Origin: Prorocentrum cordatum
Taxonomy: Eukaryota; Sar; Dinophyceae; Prorocentrales; Prorocentraceae
DNA: 64,000 bases
Reading direction: 5' to 3'
Assembly: GCA_963575745.1 (NCBI GenBank)
Contig: CAUYUJ010014622.1
Span: forward strand, 123,245 to 187,244
Made by a program: the position numbers and the translations under genes. This document shows positions 20,653-30,299 of the stretch, one piece after another (position 1 is the first letter of the stretch; every line of letters begins with the position of its first letter). The notes beneath the pieces are model-generated. The model was not told the origin of the DNA. It ran no database searches and saw nothing but the letters and a program-made list of their open reading frames with translations.

Positions 20653-21606
20653 ATGGGCTTGGCGAAGTCCAAGGCCAAAACGGAGGACGATCCGCCTCGG
20701 AGAGACTTGCCCCAGTACCAGTTCGACAAGGACTCGGAGGAGGAAAACGTACCCATACCGCTACCCTTCCTTTCCTCGTTTTCCCTTCTTGGGGGCCTCC
20801 TGGGAGGCCCTCGCCACCTCTGGATTCGCTTCGAAATGCTGGTCCGGACGCACCCTGGGAGAGCTCCGGGGAGCACCGGTATCGGTACCTTTTGGTCTCC
20901 CCAAGGACGGCAACCCCCTGACCAAAGATCAGCAGGTCCACGCGGCCGCGTGCAACGGCGACGTCCAGATGCTGGAGGAGCTCGCCGCGGAGGGGGTGGA
21001 CCTGAACAAGCCGAGGGACCCAGACGGCCTCCTGCCGATCGACGCGTGCGCGTGGTCTGGCTGCACAAGCGGCGTGATGGCCCTGCTGCGCCTGGGGGCC
21101 AGCGCGTCGAAGTCCGTGCAGGCCGTGGCCGGTGCGGCGGCGTGGGGGCACCCGGAGCTCCTGGAGGCGCTGCTGGCGGCCGGCGGCCCCGTCGACCAGG
21201 ACTTCAGCAACTCGACGCCCCTGCGGTGGGCCGTGGAGATGAGCCACGAGGACTGCGCGGAGATCCTCGTGAGGTGCTCGGGGAGCGTCAGCTCTGCACC
21301 TGCACCGATCCTGGCCAGGCCGGCCCTGGGTCCACGGCCGGTGTGCATGCCTTCCTCGCGAAGCCGGGAGGGCGCCTGCACTGAGTTCTGGGCCCAGGAT
21401 GGGCCTGACCAGGGCCGGTGTAGACGCATCGTTGGCGTCCTGCCAGGTACGGCGCGTGGAAGGCGGAGCCCGAGCAGGATGCCGTGCTGGGGCGGGCGAG
21501 GAGGAAGCGCCTGCGCAGCCTCCTCGACGCGATCGCGCAGGTGGATCCCGCGCGCGCCCCCGACTGCGTGGTGGTCCCCTGCTGGAAATCCTGCGAGATT
21601 TTGTGA
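20653..21606 (+). CDS. Ankyrin-repeat protein, three exons (20653-20748, 20906-21273, 21447-21606)
   Basis: Predicted 207 residues after splicing; all junctions keep frame. Exon 1 begins at ATG 20653 with MGLAKSK; Gly2 and Ser6 fit the N-myristoylation consensus, so membrane attachment is possible. Exon 2 carries four ankyrin repeats. They cover about residues 41-66 (VHAAACNGDVQMLEELAAEG), 72-98, 103-130 and 133-157 (STPLRWAVEMSHEDCAEILV). Joining exon 3 completes the last repeat with RYGA, which strongly supports the second splice. The basic C-terminal tail ends at TGA 21604-21606. Introns are 157 and 173 nt, GT-AG. Ankyrin repeats bind protein partners; no enzymatic domain is seen, so the exact role is unknown. 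The start is the first ATG in a longer open frame, so an N-terminal extension cannot be excluded. Confidence 0.8.
20749..20905 (+). other. Intron 1 of the ankyrin gene, with inverted-repeat ends
   Basis: 157 nt, phase 0, GTACCC ... CCAAG. The donor end GTACCCATACCG matches, at 11 of 12 positions, the reverse complement of GGTATCGGTACC located 18 nt before the acceptor. A pyrimidine-rich tail lies between that inverted repeat and the AG. Confidence 0.7.
21274..21446 (+). other. Intron 2 of the ankyrin gene
   Basis: 173 nt, splitting an Arg codon. The exon-intron boundaries both read AG-GT (GTGAG/GTGCTC and GCCAG/GTACGG), so AGGT is directly repeated at the two splice sites. Confidence 0.75.
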
Positions 21607-21737
21607 GAGGCGTCTCGCCCAGCTGCAACTGGCGGGCGGGATCAATTGTATGCGTTCCAATTATCGCCGTCGGTGCTGAACGTTGGCTCTGTCTGTGTCT
21701 TCACTGTGGCACTCACTCGATGATCGGCGGCGAGCGA

Positions 21738-21815
21738 GGGGGGAAATGGGAGGGAGAAGGCCTTCTCAGAAGGCGGCGGGACTTCTTGGAAACCCTCGCG
21801 CCTTCTGATAATTCC
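21738..21815. repeat. Palindromic CCTTCTCAGAAGG repeat
   Basis: GAGAAGGCCTTCTC is a perfect 14-bp palindrome; AGAAGGC and GCCTTCT words follow. Related blocks, usually with CGGCGGCGAGCG and a G- or C-rich run, are at 23100-23170, 26150-26215 and 46070-46240. Confidence 0.75.
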
Positions 21816-21917
21816 CAACCCTCCTTGGTTGGGCATTCGTTTTGAATAGAGCAGTGTGGTCTCCACTCCCTCCTTCCCTCCTTCCTGCCTCCCTCTTGCC
21901 TCCTCCTGTCTTGCCTG

Positions 21918-22495
21918 CGGGGGGCTGCGATCTGTGAAACTGTCGCCACTTTCGAGGCCTGCTGGGGGGCCCAGCGCAGTGACGCCACGGGCGGATTCAA
22001 ATTAGACCTCGCCATCCCTGGGGGGCTGCGATCTGTGAAACTGTCGCCACTTTCGAGGCCTGCTGGGGGGCCCAGCACAGTGACGCCACGGGCGGATTCA
22101 AATTAGACCTCGCCATCCCTGGGGGGCTGCGATCTGTGAAACTGTCGCCACTTTCGAGGCCTGCTGGGGGGCCCAGCACAGTGACGCCACGGGCGGACCC
22201 AAATTAGACCTCGCCATCCCTGGGGGGCTGCGATCTGTGAAACTGTCGCCACTTTCGAGGCCTGCTGGGGGGCCCAGCACAGTGACGCCACGGGCGGATT
22301 CAAATTAGACCTCGCCATCCCTGGGGGGCTGCGATCTGTGAAACTGTCGCCACTTTCGAGGCCTGCTGGGGGGCCCAGCACCGTGACGCCACGGGCGGAT
22401 TCAAATTAGACCTCGCCATCCCTGGGGGGCTGCGATCTGTGAAACTGTCGCCACTTTCGAGGCCTGCTGGGGGGCCCAGCACAGTGACGCGCTAC
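21918..22495 (-). repeat. 101-bp satellite, six near-identical copies
   Basis: CTGCGATCTGTGAAACTGTC recurs every 101 bp from 21925 (22026, 22127, 22228, 22329, 22430). Copies differ by one or two bases. A diverged partial copy is at 22795-22870. The reverse complement shares GAAAGTGGCGACAG and GCCCCCCAG with the ~102-bp units at 62125-62815, so both arrays belong to one family. Confidence 0.95.
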
Positions 22496-22499
22496 GCGG

Positions 22500-23010
22500 A
22501 TCCACGATGGACCTCCGTATCCTTGGGCCGGAGGGGCTGCGGGCCAGGAGGAGGCGGCGGAGTCGGAGGAGGAGGGGGCGAATGAGGAGCAGGACGTTCG
22601 CCGCTTGCCTGGGACGTCGTCGGCGTTGTCGCCGCCGCCGTCGTCGTCATCGTCGTCGTCGGCGTTTTGCACATCATTTGCAGGGGGCGAAGTGGAAAGA
22701 AACAGCTTGCTCTCCACGAGACGCCCCTCATGCCTCGTGAGTTGCTTTCAGGCCCTCGATCACATCATCCTCGGACCGTTATTGTTTTTGGGACCTCGCC
22801 GCAGATTCAAGTTAGACCTCGCCATCTCTCGGGGGCTGCGATCTGAGATCCCCGCCTTCGAAGTGGCTAGCTCAGGGATTGTAGCGAATCAGCTTTATCT
22901 AGTCCTTGTCCTGTAGCCAGTGTCCTGCGAGTCTCCCGAATTCCGCCTGCAGACATATGCAACCCTCGCTCCGCCATCGCCCCCCTTCCAAAGTGTCCTA
23001 AACTATTTGC
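22500..23010. other. No gene; CG-trinucleotide run and one diverged satellite copy
   Basis: A CGTCGTCGCCGCC-rich stretch is at 22610-22665, then the diverged 101-bp satellite relic, then unassigned sequence. Confidence 0.5.
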
Positions 23011-23185
23011 GCCCCGCGTTTGTGCAGGGGTTGGGTACGTCGCCAGTGTATTTTTTCTGTCTTCGGGGAATGCTTAGAAAACTTGTCAGAAAGCCGGGGG
23101 ACTTCCGAGCCTTCTGAGAAGGCCTCTTCCTTCTCACTTCCCCCCTCGCTCGCGGCCGAGAAGAAGGAAAGTCGTCACTCGAAGA
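23011..23185. repeat. Dispersed repeat R, unsplit copy
   Basis: Reads from CCCCGCGTTTGTGCAGG through TTGGGTACGTCGCCAGTGT, GTCTTCGGGGAATGCTTAG and the CCTTCTGAGAAGGCC palindrome to CGAGAAGAAGGAAAGTC. The same sequence flanks both sides of the segment 24243-26095, where it is interrupted. Confidence 0.8.
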
Positions 23186-23640
23186 AACAAACATGTGCAG
23201 ATCCGCGCGGATTTCTCTGATAGGCGCTGGCCCCGAGCGGCAGATCTCCACCTCGCCTACAGTGGCAGCGGGCTGCGAGACGCGGCGTGGGGCAGTTTTC
23301 GCCCGAGGTCGGTGCTCCGAGGCCCTTGGGCTGCTCTGCGCGGTCCGTGATTTTCCTGGGGCCGGGCGCGTGGCCGGCCTGGTGCTGCAGCTCTCCCAGG
23401 AGTCGGTGCGCCCGCCCAAAATGGCTTCCCAGAGGGGGCAGAGGTGCAGGTCTACGATTCTGATTTTCACTCGTATCGGCATTCGCATTCCTATTGTTGT
23501 CATCGTTATTATTTTATGTGGTAAAGTTGCGCCCCGGTGCCATGCTCGGGAAGGGAAGGGCCAGCGGCATTGAGTCTCTTTGAGGAATGGTGTCCAGTGC
23601 AAGTTTTGGGCCCCGAACAGTTCGTCATTGCAATGTGGAG
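23186..23640. other. Unassigned; partial GCGCGGATTTCTC arm
   Basis: AGATCCGCGCGGATTTCTC at 23199-23217 is an arm of the fold-back family described at 26424 and 43408. The rest shows no supported gene. Confidence 0.45.
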
Positions 23641-23830
23641 GTGGAAGGTATGCCGTTTAAGCTATGCGGTGTGCAGCTAGGCGATGCGAACCGGAGGCGG
23701 GACCATGTGAAAGCAGGGGGTGTAAGTTATGTGATGCTTGCTCTTTCGTGCAAGATTTGCGGTGTGAGCTATGCGATGTAAGCTATGTTGTGCAAGCTAC
23801 GTGGTGAAAAGCGATGTCGGGTAAACTCAG
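23641..23830. repeat. Degenerate ~17-bp GTAAGCTATGTGGTGC words
   Basis: About eight diverged copies of (G)TAAGCTATGYGGTGC. The reverse complement forms the array at 27905-28090. Confidence 0.65.
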
Positions 23831-23877
23831 AGCACCCGCCCATGAGGCGGTGCGAGTGGCAACGTGGCGCTACCTCG

Positions 23878-24040
23878 GCACACAGTGGAGGTCGGTCCAC
23901 AAGGAGCCTTCCACAAGAGACCCAGCCCGGAGATCCCAGGGCGCCCCTGGAGTCTTGGTGTGGGAACTTCGCTTGCCACAGCAGAACCATCAGAGCCCAC
24001 GGAACCCGGGGCACCCCGGAGGCAGGCAGGGACATTGGGC
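23878..24040 (-). repeat. Dispersed ~150-bp repeat S (minus copy)
   Basis: On the minus strand it reads CCTGCCTGCCTCCGGGGTGC ... GTCTCTTGTGGAAGGCTCC ... GGACCGACC. It is the same family as the plus-strand copies at 32517, 37263 and 61887. The ends are not sharply defined and no tRNA-like promoter box was confirmed. Confidence 0.7.
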
Positions 24041-24242
24041 GCAAGAGGACCATTCCCAAAATTGAATCTAGGCCCCAAACCACCAGTTATGCTGGAGTCG
24101 CCCCAGCCATTTTTTGATCAGCTCCAACGAATGTGCTCCTAAGGGGGACATTCCTATCATAAGGCAGGGTGTTTCTCTTGGCACGAGTCTCCCCTGCACC
24201 CGCCCCGCGTTTGCGCAGGGGTTGGGTACGTCGCCAGTGTTT

Positions 24243-26095
24243 TTACCTAACAGTTTTTGCTGATAGGTTTCTAGTGGGGTCAAAAGAGAGCAGCAGATGA
24301 CTCCACAGGGTGGTCGGGGCGGCATCCGGGGAGCTGTGTCCGAACTCGTGTCCGAATTCATTTTTATTGCAAAAAGTCACACGCTTCGTGCTCTTCGACC
24401 TCCCAGAACTCCATTCCCGGGCGACATTCTGAATGCCCAGAGCCAACTGTAGGCCACTTCGTGGTCTTCGAGTTCCCAGAACTCCATTCCCGGGCCACAT
24501 TTTGGATGCCCGGAGCCAACTGTAGGCCACTTCGTGGCCTTCGAGTTCCCAGAACTCCATTCCCGGGCCACATTTTGAATGCCCGGAGCCAACTGCAGGC
24601 CACTTCGTGCTCTTCCACTTCCCAGAACTCCATTCCTGGGCATGATTTTGAATGCCCGGGGCCAATTGTAAGCCACTTCGTGTTCTTCTAGTTCCCAGAA
24701 TTCCACTCCTGGGCCACATTTTGACTGCTGAGGCAGGCTGATGCTGCGGCCGAGGCAGGCTGAGGCTGAGGCAGGCTGAGGCCGAGGCCGAGGCTGAAGG
24801 CAGACTGAGGCTGAGGCTGAAGCAGACTGAGGCTGAGGCTGAGGCAGGCTGAGGCTGAGGCTGAGGCAGGCTGATGCTGAGGCAGGCTGAGGCTGAGGCT
24901 GAGGCTGATGCAGGCTGAGGCTGAGGCAGGCTGAGGCTGAGGCCGAGGCTGAAGGCTGAGAGGCTGAGGCTGAGGCTGAGGCAGGCTGAGGCTGAGGCAG
25001 GCTGAGGCTGAGGCTGAGGCAGGCTGAGGCTGAGGCTGTGACTGCGACTGCCGTTGCCACTGCGACTGTCATCGCGAATGCGACTACGACTGCGAGAACA
25101 GCAGAATTCTACAACTGGATTCTCATCTGAATCTTAAGGGGAATGCTTCCAGATATGCTCCTACACATCGCTGTTAGGTTGCTTTGCCGGGATAATTTAC
25201 CTAACAGCGTTTGCTGATAGGTTTCTAGTAGGCTCAAAAGAGAGCAGCAGATGACTCCACAGGGGGGTCGGGGCGGCATCCGGGGAGCTGTGTCCGAACT
25301 CGTGTCCGAACTCGTTTTTCGCAAAACAGTCACACACTTCGTGCTCTTCGACCTCCCAGAACTCCATTCCCGGGCCACATTTGAATGCCCGGAGCCAACT
25401 GTAGGCCACTTCGTGCTCTTCGAGTTCCCAGAACTCCATTCCCGGGCCACATTTTGAATGCCCGGAGCCAACTGTAGGCCACTTCGTGGTCTTCGAGTTC
25501 CCAGAACTCCATTCCTGGGCATGATTTTGAATGCCCGGAGCCAACTGTAGGCCACTTCGTGTTCTTCGAGTTCCCAGAACTCCATTCCCGGGCCACATTT
25601 TGAATGCTGAGGCAGGCTGATGCTGAGGCTGAGGCAGGCTGAGGCTGAGGCAGGCTGAGGCTGAGGCCGAGGCTGAAGGCAGACTGAGGCTGAGGCTGAA
25701 GCAGGCTGAGGCTGAGGCTGAGGCAGGCTGAGGCTGAGGCTGAGGCAGGCTGATGCTGAGGCAGGCTGAGGCTGAGGCTGAGGCTGATGCAGGCTGAGGC
25801 TGAGGCAGGCTGAGGCTGAGGCCGAGGCTGAAGGCAGACTGAGGCTGAGGCTGAAGCAGGCTGAGGCTGAGGCTGAGGCAGGCTGAGGCTGAGGCAGGCT
25901 GAGGCTGAGGCTGAGGCAGGCTGAGGCTGAGGCTGTGACTGCGACTGCCGTTGCCACTGCGACTGTCATCGCGAATGCGACTACGACTGCGAGAACAGCA
26001 GAATTCTACAACTGGATTCTCATCTGAATCTTAAGGGGAATGCTTCCAGATATGCTCCTACACATCGCTGTTAGGTTGCCCTGCCGGGATAATTT
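24243..26095. repeat. Tandemly duplicated ~0.9-kb segment with internal minisatellites, inserted in repeat R
   Basis: Copy 1 is 24243-25198 and copy 2 is 25199-26095. Both begin ACCTAACAG and end TGTTAGGTTGC ... CCGGGATAATTT. Inside each are 4-5 units of ~70 bp with CCCAGAACTCCATTCC, then a GAGGCT/GAGGCAGGCT array (24720-25040 and 25605-25945) and a shared unique end. The whole segment splits repeat R, whose halves lie at 24190-24242 and 26096-26215. Confidence 0.9.
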
Positions 26096-26215
26096 TGTCT
26101 TCGGGGAATGCTTAGAAAACTTGTCAGAAAGCCGGGGGACTTCCGAGCCTTCTGAGAAGGCCTTCTCCTTCTCACTTCCCCCCTCGCTCGCAGGCGAGAA
26201 GAAGGAAAGTCTCTC

Positions 26216-26423
26216 TTGGCACGAGCCTCCCCTGCACCCGCCCCCGGCGCAGGGGGCGCCCGCGCGGCGCCCGCGGGGCGCCACACGGGGCGGGCGAGCG
26301 CGGCGCAGCCTCGGCACTGCCCCCCCCCCTTGGGCGCGGGGCGCGCCCCCGCGAGGCGCCCCTGCGAGGCGGCACGGGCCTGCGGCGTGGCGGAAGCCCG
26401 CCGTGCCCAGCCGCTTCTAGGGG
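26216..26423. other. GC-rich CGCGGGGCGCC tract, no gene
   Basis: Over 80% G+C with GGGGCGCC/CGCGGCGC words. Alanine/arginine/proline frames on both strands are compositional. Confidence 0.5.
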
Positions 26424-26576
26424 AACAAAACATGACATAAGCATAAAAACTGTGAGGTCCGCGGGGATTTCTCGGATCGGCGCTGGACCCCCCTCCCTGG
26501 CGCGCGGAGCGCGCCAGGGGCGGCGCCGGAGGCGCCGCCGGGGGGCCCCAGCGCCGACCCGAGAAATCCCCCAACA
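26424..26576. repeat. Fold-back repeat F, palindromic
   Basis: The left part has ATGACATAAGCATAAAAACT, then GATTTCTCGGATCGGCGCTGG. The reverse complement of that core occurs at 26552-26573, after a self-complementary GGCGCGC/GCGCGCC centre. The tail ACATAAACATAAAAACT marks this family at 43408, 44160, 46020 and 46885. Confidence 0.8.
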
Positions 26577-26840
26577 GTGACACGTCGATTAGTGAATTGT
26601 CCGTCTTCGGTTCTCGAGAGGGCGCCGTGGTCGTCATTTTCCAGGCCTGCGCCCGCCAGGTTTGGGCCTCGGGTCGTTTTCACTAAACCACGTTTTACTA
26701 CAGGGGGGTCTGTCCATCCCCGAGCGTGGCGAAAGCCCGCCGTGCCCAGCCGTTTCGGCAAGGAGAATGTCTGCCAACGTGGACCCCGGCCAGCAAGTGA
26801 TGGCACTGTGGATGCGTAGGCTCTGTGTTGCAAGCTTTTT

Positions 26841-26987
26841 AAGTCGGGCACGTCCCTCCACAGGAGGAATATCCGAAAGATAGGCAATGCATGATCTGGG
26901 GACGATTTGTGGAGCATCTTTGACAATTGTTTAATTGTTGTTGATCTTTTCGTCCAAAGTCCGCCTGTAGGGAGACACGCCCGACCT
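26841..26987. mobile_element. MITE-like element M2, copy 1
   Basis: 147 bp with imperfect ~25-bp terminal inverted repeats. The left end is AAGTCGGGCACGTCCCTC; the right end, on the other strand, is AGGTCGGGCGTGTCTCCC. The interior shares CTGGGGACGATTT with copies at 35730 and 45552. There is no ORF and no clear target-site duplication. Confidence 0.75.
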
Positions 26988-27370
26988 AACGAAAGCTATG
27001 TGGTGCAAGCCCATCGGAAGCCGAAAGGCGAGACAGCCGAAGCCCTCATTGCTTGTCCTTCGGTTTGGGACGGATGAGGGCTGATCGGGAGCGTCCTTAG
27101 GAGGCTCGAAGCCACTTGGAGCCGTCTTGGGGCGGCATTGGGGCCTATTGAAGGCATGTTGGACGCCATCTTGGGATTTCCTGTGCGATCTTGGAGGCCG
27201 TACCCGGGGCCCTCTTGGAGCCCTCTTGGGCCACCTTGGACGCTCCGACCCGCGCGGCGACCCCCCTGCCAGACCCAGGCAGAGCGGGCGAGGCAAACCG
27301 CTCTCCCCGAAGGCGAAGGAGGAGGAGGATGGAACGACTGACTCCCCAGACTGCCCGCGCCCAATGGGCC

Positions 27371-27501
27371 TGGCATCGCTCGGACGTGTGCACTTCTTTC
27401 TCGGCGAGGACCTTCGAGGAGCATCCTCGACCATCTGGCGAAAAAACCACGCACGAAACCCCCCAAAAAAGCACAGGGAATGGACGTCCGAGCGATGGCC
27501 A
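27371..27501. mobile_element. MITE-like element M1, copy 1
   Basis: 131 bp bounded by TGGCATCGCTCGGACGT and its inverse ACGTCCGAGCGATGGCCA. The interior contains TCGAGGAGCATCCTCGA, a perfect 7-bp-stem hairpin, and CCTCGGCGAGG-type complementarity. Other copies at 29887, 35849 and 36308 are ~95% identical. It is non-coding with no visible target-site duplication. Confidence 0.85.
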
Positions 27502-27534
27502 GTTGGCCGGTGGGATCGCACGGGTCTGCTGCAG

Positions 27535-27845
27535 CTCCCGTGGGGCGGCCGTGGGCGCCTCGTGGGCGCCCCCGCGCGCTGCCTGGGGCCTGCCGCGGCT
27601 GCGCCTCGGTGGGCGCCTCGCGGGCGCCCCGCGGCGCTGCCTCGTTGCGTGCCGCGGCTGCGCCTCGGCGGGCGCCTCGGTGGGCGCCTCGGTGGGCGCG
27701 CCGCCTGCCGGGCGATGCTGCCAAGGCTCGGCCCGGTGGGCCGGCGCGGGCCCCCCTTGGTGGCGTCTGCCGCGCTTTCGGTCGGCGGGCGGCCTAGTGG
27801 GCACCGAGCGGGCGCCTAGTGGGCGCCTCGCGGCGGTTGCACTCC
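27535..27845. repeat. ~12-bp GTGGGCGCCTCG array
   Basis: Degenerate GGGCGCC repeats, GC content above 75%. The long Arg/Ala/Pro frames in all directions follow from this. Confidence 0.75.
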
Positions 27846-27904
27846 TCCGCCTCCTCCTGCTCCTCCTCCTACATTGCTGCCGCACCATGGCTTAAAACAC
27901 CTTT

Positions 27905-28090
27905 GCTCACACCCCAGAGCTCACTCGGCAAAACCTGTCCCACACAGCTCACGATGCGTGCTTGCACCACACCCAGCTTGCACCACGTGGCTTACACCGC
28001 GTTGCTTACGCCATGCAGATTGCACCACGCATAGTTTGCACCACGCTGGTTGCAGCGTGCGTAGCTTGCACCACGTACCTTGCAGACCCA
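27905..28090. repeat. Degenerate ~17-bp TTGCACCACGTAGCTTAC words
   Basis: About nine diverged copies, the reverse complement of the words at 23641-23830. Confidence 0.7.
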
Positions 28091-28450
28091 GAGTGCACGA
28101 GATCACTGCTTGGAGTCCACGCCGGCAAGCACGAGTGCAAGTGCCAGGATGCAACGGCTCGTGATGATACAGCGTGAGAAAGTCTCAAGCTAATCGCCGA
28201 GGCCGCCTTGCCGACGCCCTGATGCGACAAAAGAAGATAAGGAGGGAACATGAGGATGAGGGGGGATGAGGGACGAGAAGAGGTCGTCCGTTCGGGGGAC
28301 CACGAAAAGATCTGCAGGTTTCAGGCGGGGGAAGGGTGGGGGATACATATTGCTACCCGCAGCCCGAAGCCGGGGCAGCAGTAGAAGCAATCACCCTACG
28401 AACACGACGCCGATCACCACAACGACGGCAATCATGGTGACGAAGGCAAC
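28091..28450. other. No gene seen
   Basis: Mixed sequence leading into the ACT array. No supported ORF, repeat or RNA gene. Confidence 0.4.
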
Positions 28451-28451
28451 G

Positions 28452-28500
<49 letters not shown>

Positions 28501-28501
28501 T

Positions 28502-28581
<80 letters not shown>

Positions 28582-28612
28582 TTACTTTACTACTACTACT
28601 ACTACTACTACG

Positions 28613-28645
<33 letters not shown>

Positions 28646-28666
28646 GATAGTACTAGCACGACTACG

Positions 28667-28716
<50 letters not shown>

Positions 28717-28767
28717 CTACGACGACGACTACTACTACTACTACTACGACTACTACTACGACTACTG

Positions 28768-28798
<31 letters not shown>

Positions 28799-28900
28799 CT
28801 ACGACGACTACTACTACTACTACTACTATGACTACTACACGACTACTGCTACTACTGACTACTATTACTGACTACTACTACTACTACTACTACTTACTAC
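28451..28900. repeat. ACT/ACG trinucleotide array, cut by the gap
   Basis: About 450 bases of ACT triplets with ACG blocks (28535-28580), ending at the N run. The Thr and Leu homopolymer frames are artefacts. Confidence 0.95.
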
Positions 28901-29000
28901 NNNNNNNNNNNNNNNNNNNNNNNNNNNNNNNNNNNNNNNNNNNNNNNNNNNNNNNNNNNNNNNNNNNNNNNNNNNNNNNNNNNNNNNNNNNNNNNNNNNN
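28901..29000. other. Scaffold gap (100 N)
   Basis: Exactly 100 N between an ACT array and a CTC array. The fixed length suggests a gap of unknown size placed where the microsatellite could not be assembled. The sequences on the two sides may not be as close as drawn. Confidence 0.98.
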
Positions 29001-29318
29001 CTCCTCCTTCTCCTCCTCCTCCTCCTCCTCCTCCTCCTCCCCCTCGAGAGGAGGACGACAAGCGGCACCCAACCGTGACCGCACAGCCCAGGCCTCGGGC
29101 AGAGTTGGAGGGGGGAAAGTATACAGGACAGGCGACCCCGCGAGCGCGCGGCCCGAGCCCGCCCGTGGGGCCTCCCCTGGGCCTGCCGACCGGCGCTCCG
29201 TCCGGGCGCCAAGCTGGATGGCGGCCTCCGGCGGCGACGACGCCCGCCGCCCGAGGCCCCCGCGACCAAGACGCCGACGGGCACCACCGCGACGACGACG
29301 ACGCCGACGACGACGGCC

Positions 29319-29376
<58 letters not shown>

Positions 29377-29390
29377 GGGCGCAGGGTGAG
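29001..29390. repeat. CTC run, GC-rich spacer and GAC array
   Basis: CTC triplets are at 29001-29040 and GAC triplets at 29292-29376, separated by ~240 bp of GC-rich sequence with open but low-complexity frames. Confidence 0.8.
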
Positions 29391-29559
29391 GGAGGCAGGA
29401 GGAGAAGGAGGAGGAAGAGGAGAAGGAGGACCAGTGCAAGCCCAATGTTCATCAACGATATCGCAAGCGACAATCCCTCCAAGTTCCCTCTTCACAGGCC
29501 CCTACAAGGGTTTACTTTCACTGAGGGAAGTACCCTAATTGGAAGACAATTGTTTGAAA

Positions 29560-29760
29560 ATCCGGAACTGTGCCAGAACACCATTCTTGCGGCTTCAACG
29601 CCGCGAACCACCGTTATTGTTGCGTTCTGACGATCCTGAATCGGGCCAGAACACCGTTCCAGGGATTTCCACACCGCGAGTCAACGTGACTGTTGCGCCC
29701 TGACGTTCTGGCATCGTGCCAATACACATGTTCTGGGACGTTAACCATGAGAACCCTTGA
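29560..29760. repeat. ~72-bp repeat, three copies
   Basis: GCCAGAACACC or a variant occurs at about 29571, 29644 and 29716, followed each time by a GGG/CACCGCGA-type segment and GTTGCG or similar. Confidence 0.75.
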
Positions 29761-29799
29761 AACTGCTGCAAGCTCTTGGGGCGCATGTGGGCGGCGCCA

Positions 29800-30170
29800 C
29801 GGCGAGAGCCACATTTTGAAAAGGAACCCCGCCCTCCATCTGCGAGGCGCTTGGAATTGTTTCAGGCGGACGTGCGCGGCGCTGCTTGGCATCGCTCGGA
29901 CGTGTGCGTTTTTTCCTCGGCGAGGACCTTCGAGGAGCATCCTCGATCGTTTGGCGAAAAAACCACGCACGAAACCGAAAAAAGCACAGGGAATGGACGT
30001 CCGAGCGATGGCCAGGAGGCGAGAGCCGCATTTTGAAGACGAGCCGCCCTCCATCGGTGAAGCTCCTGTAGAAATTTCCAAGCCGACGGCGCGCAGCGCT
30101 AAGGGAAGAGAGCCGCGTTGTGGCAGCGGCCCGCCCTCTCCATCCGTGGAGAGCTGCTGCAGATGTCGAG
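29800..30170. repeat. Tandem GAGAGCC...TTTTGAA repeat split by element M1
   Basis: Units start near 29800, 30018 and 30103 (GGCGAGAGCCACATTTTGAA and variants; a CCGCCCTCCATC block follows). Element M1 lies exactly between the first two units, so it inserted into a pre-existing array. Confidence 0.75.
29887..30014. mobile_element. MITE-like element M1, copy 2
   Basis: 128 bp with the same TGGCATCGCTCGGACGT ends and internal hairpin as copy 1. Confidence 0.85.
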
Positions 30171-30299
30171 CCTCGGGATCAGAAGAATGGCGAGGAGGTC
30201 TCGGGCGAAACGCCTGACCCGCCCTCTCGACAGGCCTCGGGGTGCGACAGGGAGGAGCTGTTGGTAAGGGAGAGGGATGGGGGACGAGGAGGAGGAGGG

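Noticed and set aside
20540-21628. 362-codon minus-strand ORF over the ankyrin gene
   Set aside because: GC-rich codons keep the opposite strand open. It is Arg/Pro-rich without a domain, whereas the plus strand has ankyrin repeats and matching splice sites.
24100-24120. Second spliced-leader relict (CAGCCATTTTTTGATC)
   Set aside because: Only AGCCATTTT matches; the GGCTCAAG part is absent, so it is not distinguishable from chance.
27371-27501. Hammerhead ribozyme or retrozyme in element M1
   Set aside because: A CGAAAC word is present but no CTGANGA core was found on either strand.
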